A DNA stretch of 64,000 nucleotides from an uncultured bacterium (GTDB lineage: Bacteria; Patescibacteriota; Gracilibacteria; Absconditabacterales; Absconditicoccaceae): the NCBI GenBank assembly GCA_947170225.1, contig CAMVSQ010000001.1, positions 62,001-126,000 of the forward strand, in the 5' to 3' direction. Of the stretch, positions 22,367-33,467 are shown piece by piece. Numbering within the stretch: position 1 is the stretch's first letter; each line of letters opens with the position of its first letter. The translations under genes were made by a program, and so were the position numbers. A model generated the notes under the pieces. That model was given only the letters and a program-made list of their open reading frames with translations. It searched no databases and was not told the origin of the DNA.

Positions 22367-22972
22367 TTAAAATAAATGCAATGAATCCCAAACTGTATGG
22401 GATAATAGTTTTACCAAATACTCTGTATTTTCTCTCAATGCTCTACATAATTCTAATTGAATATATGGGCAATTAACATGTTTTGAAATATATGTAGAAA
22501 CAATTTCAGGTTTTCCAGCATCAAACAATTCATCCACTGCTACTCTACCGAAATTATTTGATAATTTTTTTTGTACATTAATCAAAAATTCTAAATCTTG
22601 ATTAAGATTTTCTCAATAGTTTGTTCAAATATCTACTGAAAATCACAAGTTGTCCTTACATCCATGGATATCAACTCAATATTTGATTCAATTATTTTTT
22701 ATCAAATTTATTATTTCTTCTTTAAATTCTAAGCTCAATCAATCATTATAAAAATTTGGATCATCCTCACAATTTTCTATCCTAATTATTCCATAGGCTC
22801 ATGTTTTTTTGCATAATTGTCTTACGATTTCTCATGTAAATTCATCACAAGGTTTTCTCTCTCATTCCCTGGTTTGTGGCACAGCATGAGGTGCAGAAAA
22901 AATTACAGGAATTGTTCATAGAATGATTTCCCGGTTATTTTTATATATAATATCAGATTTCTTTTCCCTCAT
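22367..22972 (-). CDS. N-formylglutamate amidohydrolase-like protein
   Basis: 201 residues. FSAPHAVPQTRE near residue 28 and VDIHGCKD near residue 105 match the metal-binding His/Glu motifs of the FGase family. The C-terminal part (YIQLELCRALREN) carries a further conserved Glu/Arg. The family includes N-formylglutamate deformylases and other zinc amidohydrolases; the actual substrate is unknown here. Several glycines are TGA. It lies alone between a TGA-free cassette and lexA. Confidence 0.72.
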
Positions 22973-23036
22973 ACAATAATAAAATTGTAAACAGTATCAT
23001 TATAACGAAAACTTTTTATTTTGTCAAATTTTTGGA

Positions 23037-23071
23037 AAGGAAAAAAAGGAAAGCATTAAAGCTCTCCTCTC
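23037..23071 (-). terminator. terminator of lexA
   Basis: Minus strand: GGAGAGC / GCTTTCC (one G-U), loop TTTAAT, then T7. Confidence 0.75.
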
Positions 23072-23096
23072 TTTTATTTATGAATATTTTGAAAAT

Positions 23097-23723
23097 TTAC
23101 ATATTCTTTATTATTTTTTTTACTACTCAAACTACCTTACTCTCGTCATATTCAGATAATTCTACATCTTCAAAGAACCTATTTACTGATTCTAAGTAAA
23201 ATTTATTGTCGTGTTTTACGATTTTTTTCAATTTTGGAAGATTGTTGTGGACAATGAAAACAAAATCATTTGGATCGTAAGTTGGTTGTTGACGGATAAG
23301 GACTAAGTCTCAATCTTGAATTTTTGGCTCCATGCTGTCTCATTTTGCTCTGACAAAGAAACAATTTTGGACATCGCTAGTACCAATAAATGCTAATGTA
23401 ACTGGAATTTTTTCTTGGGTATATTCATCAATGACTTTTTTTCATTGATTTCAGCATTGAGCAAAGCCAAAAACTGGCACTTGGATAATATCGTCAAATC
23501 TATCAACTACTGACTCTCTAATAAGTCTATAACCGTGCTGATCTTTGACAAAATATCCTTTAAGGACTAGCTGATTTAATTTGTTTAAAACAGTCTGTGG
23601 ATGATTTACTCCGATTGCTGCAGCAATTTCTCTGAGAGTAATTCACTCCTCTGTAGTGTTTTTTTTGAAAAATGCAATTAATGATTTTTGTACATCGTCT
23701 AGTAACTCTCTTTTTCTAGCCAT
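23097..23723 (-). CDS. lexA: LexA-type repressor (S24 autoprotease)
   Basis: 208 residues. An N-terminal winged-helix part (ITLREIAAAIGVNHPQTVLN) is followed by an S24 domain with catalytic Ser130 in KGDSMEP and Lys167 in KLKKIV. The expected self-cleavage site, normally Ala-Gly, appears as Cys-Gly in FAQCGNQG near residue 90. LexA represses SOS genes until RecA filaments trigger cleavage. It is divergent from recA with 298 bases between them, which hold a CTAGT palindrome. The 5' leader carries the repeated AT-hairpin element (23724-23792). Confidence 0.86.
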
Positions 23724-23792
23724 AATAAAAATTTTATAAGATAAAATTTTTAGCTGAAGCCTTGCATTTATAATGCCATTGGCTACTAGCTA
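23724..23792 (-). repeat. 5'-leader repeat element (family B variant) before lexA
   Basis: Read on the minus strand: TAGCTAGTAGCC ... GGCTTCAGCTA, then an AT hairpin (AAAAATTTTAT ... ATAAAATTTTT) directly before the lexA ATG. Closest to the element before folA. Confidence 0.75.
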
Positions 23793-23870
23793 TTATTTTG
23801 AATATATTTTTTTCATTGACAAAGTCAAGTCTTTTTTGACAAAATCTTTTTATTTTTTGACATTTTTGAT

Positions 23871-23892
23871 TTGCTAGTCATTAACTAGTCAA
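23871..23892. promoter_or_regulatory. candidate LexA operator between lexA and recA
   Basis: Palindrome TTGCTAGT-N5-ACTAGTCAA-like, about 10 bases upstream of a TTGATT / TATAAT-type recA promoter. Assignment to LexA is inferred from position. Confidence 0.45.
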
Positions 23893-24021
23893 AAAAGTCT
23901 TGATTTTTTATTTTTTTTATATAATAATATTGGCGAACAAACATTAGCAAAGTGAATCTGCCAAAAAAGTTTGACAGAATTTGGAGTTTGTTGATTAGTT
24001 TTATAATATATCTATATAAAA

Positions 24022-25113
24022 ATGACAACTGTAAAAATGGACGACAATTTAAAAGATGCTTTTAAAAGTATAGAAAAGCAATTTGGAAAATGAGCAATCA
24101 TGAGGATGTGAGACAATTCAAATGTTTGACTTGTAAATACTATCCATAGTGGAAGTTATGTTTTGGACCTTATTTTGTGATGATGATATCCAGAAGGAAG
24201 AATTGTAGAAATTTATGGACCAGAATCTAGCTGAAAAACCACTATAGCTTTGCATGCTATCGCTGAAGTACAAAAAAGAGGCGGTGTGGCTGCATTTATA
24301 GATGCCGAACATGCTTTAGACCCTCACTATGCCAAAAAACTTTGAGTAGATGTAGATAATTTATTGTTATCACAGCCTGATCATGGAGAACAAGCTCTCC
24401 AAATCGCTGAGGAATTAGCAAAAACATGAGCTGTAAAAATTATAGTAATCGACTCTGTGGCGGCATTGGTGCCAAAAGCTGAAGTGGAGTGAGATATGGG
24501 AGACACATATATGTGACTACAAGCTAGAATGATGTCCCAAGGTTTGAGAAAATTAACTTGAGTACTTGCAAAAACATGAACAATCTGTGTATTTATAAAC
24601 CAAATTAGGATGAAAATTTGAGTTATGTTTGGAAATCCTGAAACCACTGCTGGTGGAAATGCTTTGAAATTTTTTGCTTCTCAAAGGATTGAAATTAGGA
24701 AATGAGACAAGGTGACCGATGATAAAGAGCAAGTATGATATTTTGCAAAAATCAAAACAGCAAAAAATAAAATATTTGCACCATTTAAAACTGCAGAAAT
24801 CCCTGTGAGACGATGAGTATGATATGACCACATGTTTGACATCATCGAAGCTTGATTGATATTAAAACTTATATCAAAATCTGGGGCTTTTTATACATAC
24901 AAGGGAGTAAAAACTCAATGAAAAGAAAAGATGATACAAGCTTTGACAGAAGACAAAAAATTATTGGAATGACTGGAAAAAGATATTGAACAAGCTATCA
25001 CAGATATGAGGACTGGAAAAAGAGTTTTGGATGATGAATCACTTGATGCTGTAGGAGATGATATACAAGCTAGTAGTAATGAAATCGATGAAGTATTGAG
25101 CGATATGGAATAG
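24022..25113 (+). CDS. recA: recombinase RecA
   Basis: 363 residues, the standard RecA size. P-loop Lys72 lies in GPESSGKTT, Walker B is [14 protein letters not shown], and loop 2 ([24 protein letters not shown]) is intact. It forms filaments on ssDNA for strand exchange and stimulates LexA cleavage. Many invariant glycines are TGA (GGGYP, ESSGKTT, NQIRMKIG). The C-terminal tail is acidic, as usual. Followed by a strong terminator; divergent from lexA. Confidence 0.97.
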
Positions 25114-25131
25114 TTTTATCAAAACAAAAAA

Positions 25132-25163
25132 AAACTGACAAATTATATTGTCAGTTTTTTTTT
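25132..25163 (+). terminator. terminator of recA
   Basis: AACTGACAA / TTGTCAGTT, loop ATTATA, T9. Confidence 0.88.
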
Positions 25164-25177
25164 ACTATATTTAAATC

Positions 25178-26851
25178 TTATTTCACCTCAATATCCAAAA
25201 CTCAAATTTTTTCTCATCATAATTTGATGACTAATGCACTTTTTCACTCTTTGAGTCAAGTAATCTCTATACTTGCCTTTCATTTTGTGAGTAGTTGCAA
25301 TGATGAAATATTTACCGAAATATTGTCATTGTTTGTGATGAAATCAAATGGAATTTGCAAAATTCAGTTGGAATAATATTCTCTATTTTCGCTTGTTCAT
25401 TTTTTAAATACTTCTATATCCAAAGTCAGAGTTTCTCAAAGTTTCAAACTTCTAGTATTTAATTTTGACTTTATTTCTACATCTCGCTGTGTCATAAAGT
25501 GCTGTGACATAGATGTCAATTTGCTGAAATCTAGTTCCAAAATTTCTGGATCTTTTTTTTCTGAATTTTGAGTTTCTGTTTGGATATTTGTATCTTGTGA
25601 ATTGTCTTGTTCTGTTGATTGTGGCTGTACTGGTTGAGGTTCCTCTACTTCATTTGATTCAATAATATCATTTTGAGAAGTTTGTGGCAAAGAATCTATA
25701 TCTTGATTATTAGATTCTTTGTTAGTGCTAGGAATGACATTTGTATCAGTATTGCTTGAAAAATTATTTGAAGAGTTATTTGATATTTTTTGTTCAGATG
25801 GTTTTTCTGATGTAATTTGTGCTGAATTGTGTCAAGCTTCATTTGATGCGACAATTCAAGTATTTACTACGACATTGTTGTTTGGTGTAATCTCTGGATC
25901 TTTTTCATCTTGTACTATAATGTCTGGTTTACTTTCTTTTACTTTGCTCAATATTGTCGGTTGATCGGCCTGTGATTTTGGTATTCATTCAAAAATTTTG
26001 ATTGGATCGTATTGATATTTAAATAATTCATTTCTACACAATCAATTTTGGATAATTTTGTAATGTCATTTGCTCAAATCGGCACAATTTGTGTATGAAT
26101 ATGCTGGTCTTCAACCATTATCTTTGTCTATTTCAAAATGCACATGATATCATCACAATGCTCATGAAGTATTTCATGTATTTCAAACTGTTCAAATCCT
26201 TTGTCATCTGACTACAGTTTGTCATACTTCTACTTCAATTTGATCCATATGTGCATAAACTCAATATACTATTTCTCAATTATAGATATATTTTATCCTC
26301 ACTAAATTTCCGTATGCTGAATTCCATCATGCTGAATAAACTACTCCATTTCATATAGAATAAAGCGGAGTTCCGCGAGCTGTAGCAATATCCACTCAAG
26401 CGTGTGCTCCCACTTCTTGATTCCAAGTATCGGAATATGGAGCAGCCCAAAGCGTGGTATAAATGGATCTATATGTGGTATTTTGTATATATGCGGCATA
26501 ATTTGCTCATTTTATTATTGGCAAGTTAATTTTGCACGATTCGTCCATATCATCTCGAAACTGTGTCCTACATTCCAATGTAGAAACTTTTTGCAATGGA
26601 TATGAGAAACTTGTATTATTTGGCAATGATCAATTATTTCCTGCATGCATTAAACTAAAAAATGCAAAAACTCAAACCAATATTAGTTCTCAAATATGCA
26701 AAAAAATATGGTTAAATTTTGTATTAAGTCTATTTACTCTATTAAAATGTTTGTGGACTGAAGTAATGTGTTTTGCCACATGTTTATGTAAATGTTTGTG
26801 TATGCGTGCATGAATATTTTCATACAAACTATCGTTTCGACCACTCGCCAT
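25178..26851 (-). CDS. membrane-anchored M23 (LytM-like) peptidase
   Basis: 557 residues. The His-rich, basic N-terminus (repeated HKH) is followed by one hydrophobic segment around residues 57-75. The M23 domain spans about residues 155-280: VGAHAGVDIATA supplies the first zinc His/Asp, GYAHMD-like YGVYAHMDQ the next, and YHVHFEID the HxH pair. These peptidases cut peptidoglycan cross-bridges or stem peptides. A long Asn/Gln/Ser-rich linker (residues about 310-435) and a beta-rich C-terminal domain of about 100 residues follow, perhaps for surface binding. All zinc ligands are present, so it should be active. Start ATG 26851 sits behind a family B leader element. Confidence 0.88.
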
Positions 26852-26854
26852 AAA

Positions 26855-26940
26855 TAAATTTTATGATGTAAAATAGTCATTAGTCGCTAGATATCCGTCA
26901 CTTGTAATCTAGTGACTAGAGACTATAAACTATAGACTAA
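26855..26940 (-). repeat. 5'-leader repeat element (family B) before the M23 gene
   Basis: Minus strand: TAGTCTATAG, TAGTCTCTAGTCACTAG, CTAGCGACTAATGACTA, then the AT hairpin (ATTTTA ... TAAAAT) and the ATG. Confidence 0.75.
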
Positions 26941-27049
26941 CTCAATTATACACCAAAATGAAAAAAAATGCAAATTTTTGGGGACTTTTTTCTTGAAGTA
27001 AAGAAAGATTAAATTATAAGAATATATTGTGTTTAAATTTTAGATAGAA

Positions 27050-28153
27050 ATGAAGTCGATATTATTTGTTTTGGATTATTATATCCCACATAGATGAGGA
27101 GTAGAAAATGTATTTGAAAATATCATAAAAAGGCTGGAAAAAAAATGATATAAGATTTTTGTATTGACTAGTAAATTCGATTCAAAGCTAAAAGATTTTG
27201 GAGAATTTTGAAATGTAAAAATTTATAGAATTGGAAATGGTAGACTATCTTTTATGAGAAAAGCGATTTGAAAGTGAAAAGAAATTTTGAAGAATAACAA
27301 TATTGATGTAATTCATGGAAGCACATATGGATGAGCAATTCCTGCTGCGATTTTGGGGAAGAAATTTGACAAAAAAGTCGTTTTGACTGTGCATGAAATT
27401 TTTGGAAAATTGTGGTATAAATACAAATGAATTGTAAAATGATTTATTTACAAATTGTTTGAAAAAATAATTTTTGAATACAAATATGATATATATCACT
27501 GTGTATCTTACAATACTCAAAAGGATTTGATAAATGAATACAAAATAAACAAAGATAAAACTTGTGTAATTCACAACGGAGTTGATTATGATTTTTGGAA
27601 TCCAAATGAAGTAAAAGATTATGAAATAAAATCGTTGAGAACCAGAGAAAATCGATGAGATAAATTTGTATTTCTGTACTTTGGTCATGCTGGAAAGTCA
27701 AAGTGAATCGATTATCTTGTCCAAGCATTGCCAGAACTTGTAAAATTGGAAAATGTGAAATTTGTATTTAACATTATCGATTCAAAAAGAAGTTCCAAAA
27801 TTTTGAAACAAATAAATAAGTATGTCTGAGAAAAAGTTCAAATATTTGATTGAATGAGTAAAGACAATTTGAGAGTAATGGTTGCAAGTTGTAATTCGGT
27901 TATCGCTCCATCAATTTCAGAATGATTTGGATCTGTACATACTGAAACTTGTGCTATGAAAAAAATGCTTATAACAAGTGATATTTCCGTCCTCAAGGAA
28001 GTTGTTTGGTGAAAGATAAGGTTTATCAAGCCTGGAAGTAGCAAAGAGATTGTAAAATCTGTAAAAGATGTAATGTCTGGAAAATATGAAAATATTTCAA
28101 TGAAAAAATTTGATTGGGATGAAACAGTGAAACAAGTTGAAAAATTGTATTAA
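27050..28153 (+). CDS. GT4-type glycosyltransferase (GT-B fold)
   Basis: 367 residues. The N-terminal Rossmann half starts LDYYIPHRGGVENVFENI (acceptor side), with CVIHNGVDYDFWNP at the hinge. The C-terminal half has FLYFGHAGKSKGIDYLVQA and SISEGFGSVHTETCAM, the sugar-nucleotide-binding EGFG...E pattern of GT4 enzymes. The substrate is unknown; a surface polysaccharide or glycolipid is likely. It is followed 17 bases later by murL and probably forms the head of a wall-related operon. Confidence 0.88.
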
Positions 28154-28170
28154 AAGTTTAAAATGAAAAT

Positions 28171-29589
28171 ATGACCTTTGAAGAATTAAGAAACAAGTAT
28201 AGCAAATTTGTATATGAAAAGTATGAAATTAATGATATTTGAGATTGGCTGGATATCACATATTTTTTTGGTATTGAATGATTGACCACATTTACTCCAT
28301 CAATAAAAATTGAGAAAAAAAATATTAAAAACAAAAATATTGATCCAGCGTTTGTGAACAATCTGGTTTTTCATATCGGACTTGTAGAGTTAATTAGTTA
28401 TTGGAAATGTTGTTGCCCAAAAAATGTAGAAATCAAAGCTTGATATATCAATGACGAACAAATAAAATGGTTTAAAAAAATGTATTTTTACTGATTAGGA
28501 GAATTTTTTTATACAAATTGAATTGAAGTGGATGAAGATAGTTTTATGAATATTCTATGTCATCCCGAGTGAAATGCGGTGCGTGGCTCACGCGAAGCGA
28601 GTCCCGTCTTCAGCGGGGTTAGCAGAGAAGGATATAATTTAGATTCTTCACTTCATACCGCTAACGGCATAAATTCAGAATGACAATTTGACTGAAATCT
28701 CATCACCATTTGAGGATGAAAGGACTCAAATGTGACTTTGGAACTTTTGAAATGAATGGATAATGATACATTTATTTTGAATCCAAACGATGTGACACTG
28801 GAATGTAGTAAAGTTTGATGATACGACAAGCCACGAGTCATGAAAAGAATTTTGGATCCACAAATCGTAGAATTGAATAAACACTGATTTTTAAATGGAC
28901 ATACTCCATTTAATGCTCTACTAGCATTTTTGACTTACCTTGTAGCATATTTGGGAAATAAAAAGTATATAATACTTTCCAATGAAAGCAGTGCAAATGA
29001 GAGCAATGTAAGAGACTTGAAAGTTAACCATCAATATTCCAAAAGTTTTGAATTTGAAAATGATTTTAATGAATATACAAAAAAATATTTCTGAATATGA
29101 ATCAAATATTTCAGCTTTTTGAGACCACTTTTGGAAATCCAAATTGCCAAGCTATTTTCACAATTTGAACAATATCACCAAGTATTCAAAAGCTGTAATG
29201 TATGAAGCAAATCCAAACCTCGAAAACGATGTTGCGACTGCCCAAAATGTTTGTTCGTTTTCATTATTTTAAGCCCATTTTTGTACAAAGAAAAATTGGT
29301 AAATATTTTTTGACAAGATTTATTTGAAAATAAAGATTTACTACAAACTTTTATTGATTTAACCTGAAATAGCGAAAATAAGCCATTTGAATGTGTCGGG
29401 ACTTATGATGAAGTGAATTATGCAATAGCACTTGTAATCAAGAAATTGGGTGGAAAATTACCATATTTATTGCAGTATTATGTGGATAATTTTGAAGTAA
29501 AAGACTATGATTTATTAAATTATTTTAATGAAGAGAATAATTTGGAACCAGAATTTTTGAATATTTTGAGGAAAAATTTATTTAAGTAA
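28171..29589 (+). CDS. murL: UDP-MurNAc-L-Ala-L-Glu epimerase
   Basis: 472 residues matching MurL, which epimerises the terminal L-Glu of UDP-MurNAc-L-Ala-L-Glu to D-Glu. Characteristic blocks: LITIGGGKDSNVTLELLK, LSNESSANESN, HQYSKSFEFE, FLRPLLEIQIAKLF and CCDCPKCLFVF. Residues about 130-171 (28559-28684) come from an in-frame palindromic repeat, just before the GGGKDS motif; related proteins should lack it. The partner ligase MurD2 is two genes downstream. The protein has many TGA glycines. Whether the insert is tolerated is unknown, but the frame is intact. Confidence 0.87.
28559..28684 (+). repeat. palindromic repeat, family A, in frame inside murL
   Basis: Starts GTCATCCCGAGTG and ends TTCAGAATGAC like the other family A copies, with a GC-rich centre (CCCGTC...GGGGTT) foreign to the surrounding AT-rich gene. 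The reading frame stays open across it. Confidence 0.85.
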
Positions 29590-29600
29590 TCATCAATCAT

Positions 29601-31100
29601 ATGAATGTTAAAAAATTTTGATTTTTTGCTCCCCTACTATTTGTGTGCTTTTTCTTTGCTGGATGTAATGTAAAAAGCAACGAAATTATGAATAAAAGCC
29701 ATAGTTTAGATGGTGATATTATGATCGAAATAGATGAAATTGAAGACGAATATATACCAATCCAAGAGTGGACAAAAGCATTGAAAGAAAATCCATGGGA
29801 TTGGGCGAATTATGAAAATGTATATCAAATTGAGCGACTAAAACTTTTGGATAATTGAATGGCTTGATATCCATATCAAGGCTTAGAATCCTCAAACTGA
29901 CCATATTTTATAGATTTTGAATCAACTTCTGAAAACGAATCTATAAAAAGATTTGCTATTTATGATTTAAAAAATCATAAACGATTGTTTGATTGCTTTG
30001 ATGGATGAGGTGGTTGATATATCCAAGTGGATGAAAGTATAGATATTGACACTGTGGATGTCAGTAGTTGCAAAGAAAAATTTGAAAAAGTAAAAGAGTT
30101 TACCAATAATATTGCAGTAGAAAAAGATAATCTCGCTATTGAAAATGAACAATACAAATTTTATAATATGGAATTTTCAAAGAATGATAATGTTTATATC
30201 ACAGTTGATACAGCTAATTTGACACAAGATCAGAAATATCTTGCTGAAAGTTATAAAATGAAGACCAATGATCCAACTTGGAAAATAGAAGTGCTAAAAG
30301 TATGAAAAGAAGAACTTGATAAAAATAGTTTCAAACCTTTTGGAATTATGTCTGAAGAAGACCTTGCAAGAATTTCAGAAGAACGCAAAGACGAATATTT
30401 ATATAGTTGTCCTTGAAAAGATAGTAAAAATTTATATTTGGAAAGCTGTGATTACTCTGTGAAAAGTAGTGAATTGCCATGATATACAATGTTTGGTACA
30501 TTATGAATTCAAGCTGTTGATTGATACATCTGATATAGTGATTGATACTTAGTTTCTTTCCCATATAAATTTCCTGTGGATGGGAAAACTTTTGTTGAGG
30601 GTGGTGTAAGGAACAAGATTCAAAATAACTGATTGCAATATCATCACTATATTTGAAGTGATAAAAATTATTTTTATACATGGGAAGACTATGACACTAT
30701 AGTCATAAAAAGAATACCAAAATCATGAGATTTGCAAGTGTTGGGGACTGGTGATTATTGGAAATATGTTTATGATAAAGAAACATGACTTGAAGATGTT
30801 AGTAATGAATTTTCTGATGATGAAGTTCAAGATTGGGATTATATAATGGGAAACAGATATCCGCCAGTTTATAAAAGTTGAAATTATTTATATATTGCCC
30901 CTTGATACTGATGAGAGTATAATTATTGAATATGGAGATTTTCTGTTGATATGGAAACATTAAAAGAAGAAGAGTTTAGAAATTTTCATCCGATGTATGA
31001 ATACAATACAACATACCGAGTGTTGTCTGACAAAGATTATTATTACCAAATAATTGAAAATGAAAATGAGTATAGGATTTTTAAAAGAATTGAAAAATAA
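29601..31100 (+). CDS. putative lipoprotein, unknown
   Basis: 499 residues. The N-terminus has a lipoprotein signal with lipobox FFAGC (Cys22), so it should be anchored to the outer face of the membrane. The rest is rich in Tyr, Asp, Trp and Gly, with short GDYWKYVYD-like repeats suggestive of a beta-rich extracellular fold. No family recognised. Many of the aromatic-flanked glycines are TGA. Its position between murL and murD2 suggests an envelope role, by context only. Confidence 0.75.
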
Positions 31101-31184
31101 TTTTTAAATTTTAATGAATTATTTTGTAATATACATCTCTTGCAAATATCTATATAAAGATTTCTAATTACTAATTTACAAACA

Positions 31185-32507
31185 ATGATAGAAAAAATTT
31201 TGAATATATTGAATAAATATGAAAATATCTTGATTCTCGGATTTGGTAGAGAATGAAAAACAAGTTATAATTTTGTCAGAAAACATTTTCCATACAAGAA
31301 ATTGACAATTTTGGATGAAAATCAAATCTGAGAAATCAATGATGAGAAAACAGATATTGTCATTGAAAAAATCACTATTGAAAGATTGAAACAATTTGAT
31401 TTGATAATAAAGACTCCAGGGATTTCGTTTAAGTGAATGAGTATTGAATGATTAAATATTACATCACAACTGGAATTGCTTTTGGAAGTAGGTAGACCAA
31501 ATGTGATAGCGATCACAGGGACTAAAGGGAAAAGTACGACCACTACTCTACTTTATCAAGTGATCAAGAATCAAAAAGAAAATACATTTTTGCTCTGAAA
31601 TATTTGAGTCCCAATTTTTGAGCAGATTGAAAATTTTGATGATGATAGTACACTTGTAATTGAATGTTCTTCTCATCAATTGCAATATATCAAAATTTCT
31701 CCACATATTGCAATTTTGCTGAATTTATATCCAGAACATTTGGATCATTACAATAATTTGCAAGAATATTATGAATCAAAATTAAATATATTCAAATATC
31801 AAGCTGAATGAGATTTCGCAATTTTTGATGAGCAGATAATAAAGACAACCTCCTTTAACGAAGTGGAGCTGTGTGCTAGCCAAAAAATTGAAATTTGAAA
31901 AAATATTTTCGTACAATGAGATTTTGTAATATTGAATTGAAAAGAGATTTACAATGTGAACGAAAAAAGAAATCTTCTTTGAGAGCATAATTTGAGAAAT
32001 ATTATGAATATTTTCGTTGTATGTAATATCTTATGATTAGATTTTGAAAAGGCGAAAAAAGTAATTTCAGAATTTCAACCATTGGAACATAGAATGGAAT
32101 TAGTTTGAACATTTGATTGAGTGACTTATTACAATGACTCTATTGCTACGATTCCTGCATCCACTATAAATAGCTTAAAAAGTATACCAAATGTGAATAC
32201 TCTGATTTTGTGAGGGATGGATAGATGAATTGATTATTCTGAACTGATCAATTTTTTAAATGATAGTAAAGTAGAAAATATCATCTGTTTGCCAAAAACT
32301 GGACACGATATTTTGCCGAGTATAACCAAGGAAACCTACAAAGTAGAAAATTTGGAGCAGGCAGTGGAAATAGCAAAAAAAGTGACGAAGAAATGAACTG
32401 CCTGCCTACTCTCCCCTGCGGCTTCCAGCTATACTTTTTTCAAAAATTTTGAGGAAAGAGGGAAAAGGTTTAAAGAACTTATAAAAAAATGATCAAACCA
32501 ATTATAA
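31185..32507 (+). CDS. murD2: UDP-MurNAc-L-Ala:L-glutamate ligase
   Basis: 440 residues of the Mur ligase family. ILGFGREGKTS at the start, the ATP loop ITGTKGKSTTT (Lys116), IECSSHQLQ, LYPEHLDHY, HNLRNIMN and FQPLEHRMELVG are all MurD-type motifs. In the alternative D-Glu pathway MurD2 adds L-Glu to UDP-MurNAc-L-Ala and MurL then epimerises it. The nearby murL gene makes MurD2 the better call than classical MurD; sequence alone does not settle it. The end is TAA at 32505, and a TGA-free two-gene cassette follows at once. Confidence 0.85.
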
Positions 32508-32520
32508 TTTTTAGTTTGAC

Positions 32521-32548
32521 TTGACTTTGTCTGTAAAGAATTTATAAT
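32521..32548 (+). promoter_or_regulatory. promoter of the 32615-33341 cassette
   Basis: TTGACT, 16 bases, TATAAT; leader with GTTAACAAAAAAAAA. Confidence 0.75.
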
Positions 32549-32614
32549 TATTGTGGTTAACAAAAAAAAATAAACTAAAAATCGGGGACAGGGTTTATCT
32601 GAACATGTAAAATT

Positions 32615-32785
32615 ATGGCAAATAGAATTGTAACAGAAGAAATGTTGAAAGAGTTGTTTCATGATTTCAAGGATGACGGCAAACGACATGTCGGATTGGT
32701 GTTTAATAATTGGAGGCAAAGACATGGCCTATCTGGCGTCTCTATCAAAGATGTCTCGTATTTGTTGAACGGTTTTAATTGATAA
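32615..32785 (+). CDS. TGA-free small protein (first gene of cassette)
   Basis: 55 residues (56 if the terminal TGA is read as Gly): MANRIVTEEMLKELFHDF start, basic middle with NNWRQRHGL. Unrecognised; it may be a small helical nucleic-acid- or protein-binding peptide. All 5 internal glycines are GGN. It ends TGA immediately followed by TAA, so it terminates cleanly in either code. The next gene's ATG is 4 bases later. Confidence 0.68.
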
Positions 32786-32789
32786 AGTT

Positions 32790-33341
32790 ATGGAACCTAC
32801 AAAAATTTTGGTTGCAACTACCAATAATGAACTGTTTAATGCTTTTAAACAAGCATTTATGAGATTTGATGTCCAGATGTGTCTGGTTTCCTCTTATTGT
32901 GAAGCTGTCGAACAATTACAAAATGGGTGTACTGATTTGCTGATTAGTGATTATTTTTTGGGGGCTGGTGCACAAAAAGATGTGGCTTTTGAGGCTCGCA
33001 ATTGGGAAGTTGATACAATTGAGCATGATTTAAAAATTGTTGGACTTTATAGAAATTCTCTTTTGTGGCTTCGAAATTTGATTTATGAAGCAGACAAAGA
33101 AAAGCTTGCTCCTCTTGGAAGAAGACTTGTAATTGAGGCTGACTTACTGCCAACAAGGAGTATTTTAATAACTCCTTATGATACGTTGTATAAAATTGAA
33201 TCAGAAGATGTGGCTCTATATTTCAGTTTGTACAGAAGTAATTTGTATTATCCTGAAAATGAGAGTTTTCAAGAGATGGCCAATAAAATTATGACACTTG
33301 TAATCAAAAATCAGTATTTGAAGATGAAAAGAATTTATTAA
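32790..33341 (+). CDS. receiver-like protein, TGA-free (second gene of cassette)
   Basis: 183 residues. The first half looks like a response-regulator receiver fold: KILVATTNNELFNAFKQAF, then DLLISDYFLG, where the Asp of the SDY motif could be the phospho-acceptor. I cannot confirm the other acidic-pocket residues. The second half is unrecognised. No in-frame TGA; glycines are GGN; TAA stop. It is co-transcribed with the 55-residue gene and followed by a strong terminator. A regulator or sensor role is inference. Confidence 0.7.
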   Translation: MEPTKILVATTNNELFNAFKQAFMRFDVQMCLVSSYCEAVEQLQNGCTDLLISDYFLGAGAQKDVAFEARNWEVDTIEHDLKIVGLYRNSLLWLRNLIYEADKEKLAPLGRRLVIEADLLPTRSILITPYDTLYKIESEDVALYFSLYRSNLYYPENESFQEMANKIMTLVIKNQYLKMKRIY

Positions 33342-33348
33342 TTTCATT

Positions 33349-33375
33349 AGCTCGGCAAATTGCTGAGCTTTTTTT
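33349..33375 (+). terminator. terminator of the 32615-33341 cassette
   Basis: AGCTCGGCA / TGCTGAGCT (one G-U pair), T7. Confidence 0.85.
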
Positions 33376-33467
33376 AATAAATGTCCACTAGATTTTTTGG
33401 GCTAATATTGTAAAGTGAACATAAATAATTAGATATATTTATATACTTTATTTTCAAAAAAAATTTC

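Noticed and set aside
26855-26940. CRISPR array
   Set aside because: The CTAGTC-type units are short, irregular and lack constant spacers; no cas genes are present.
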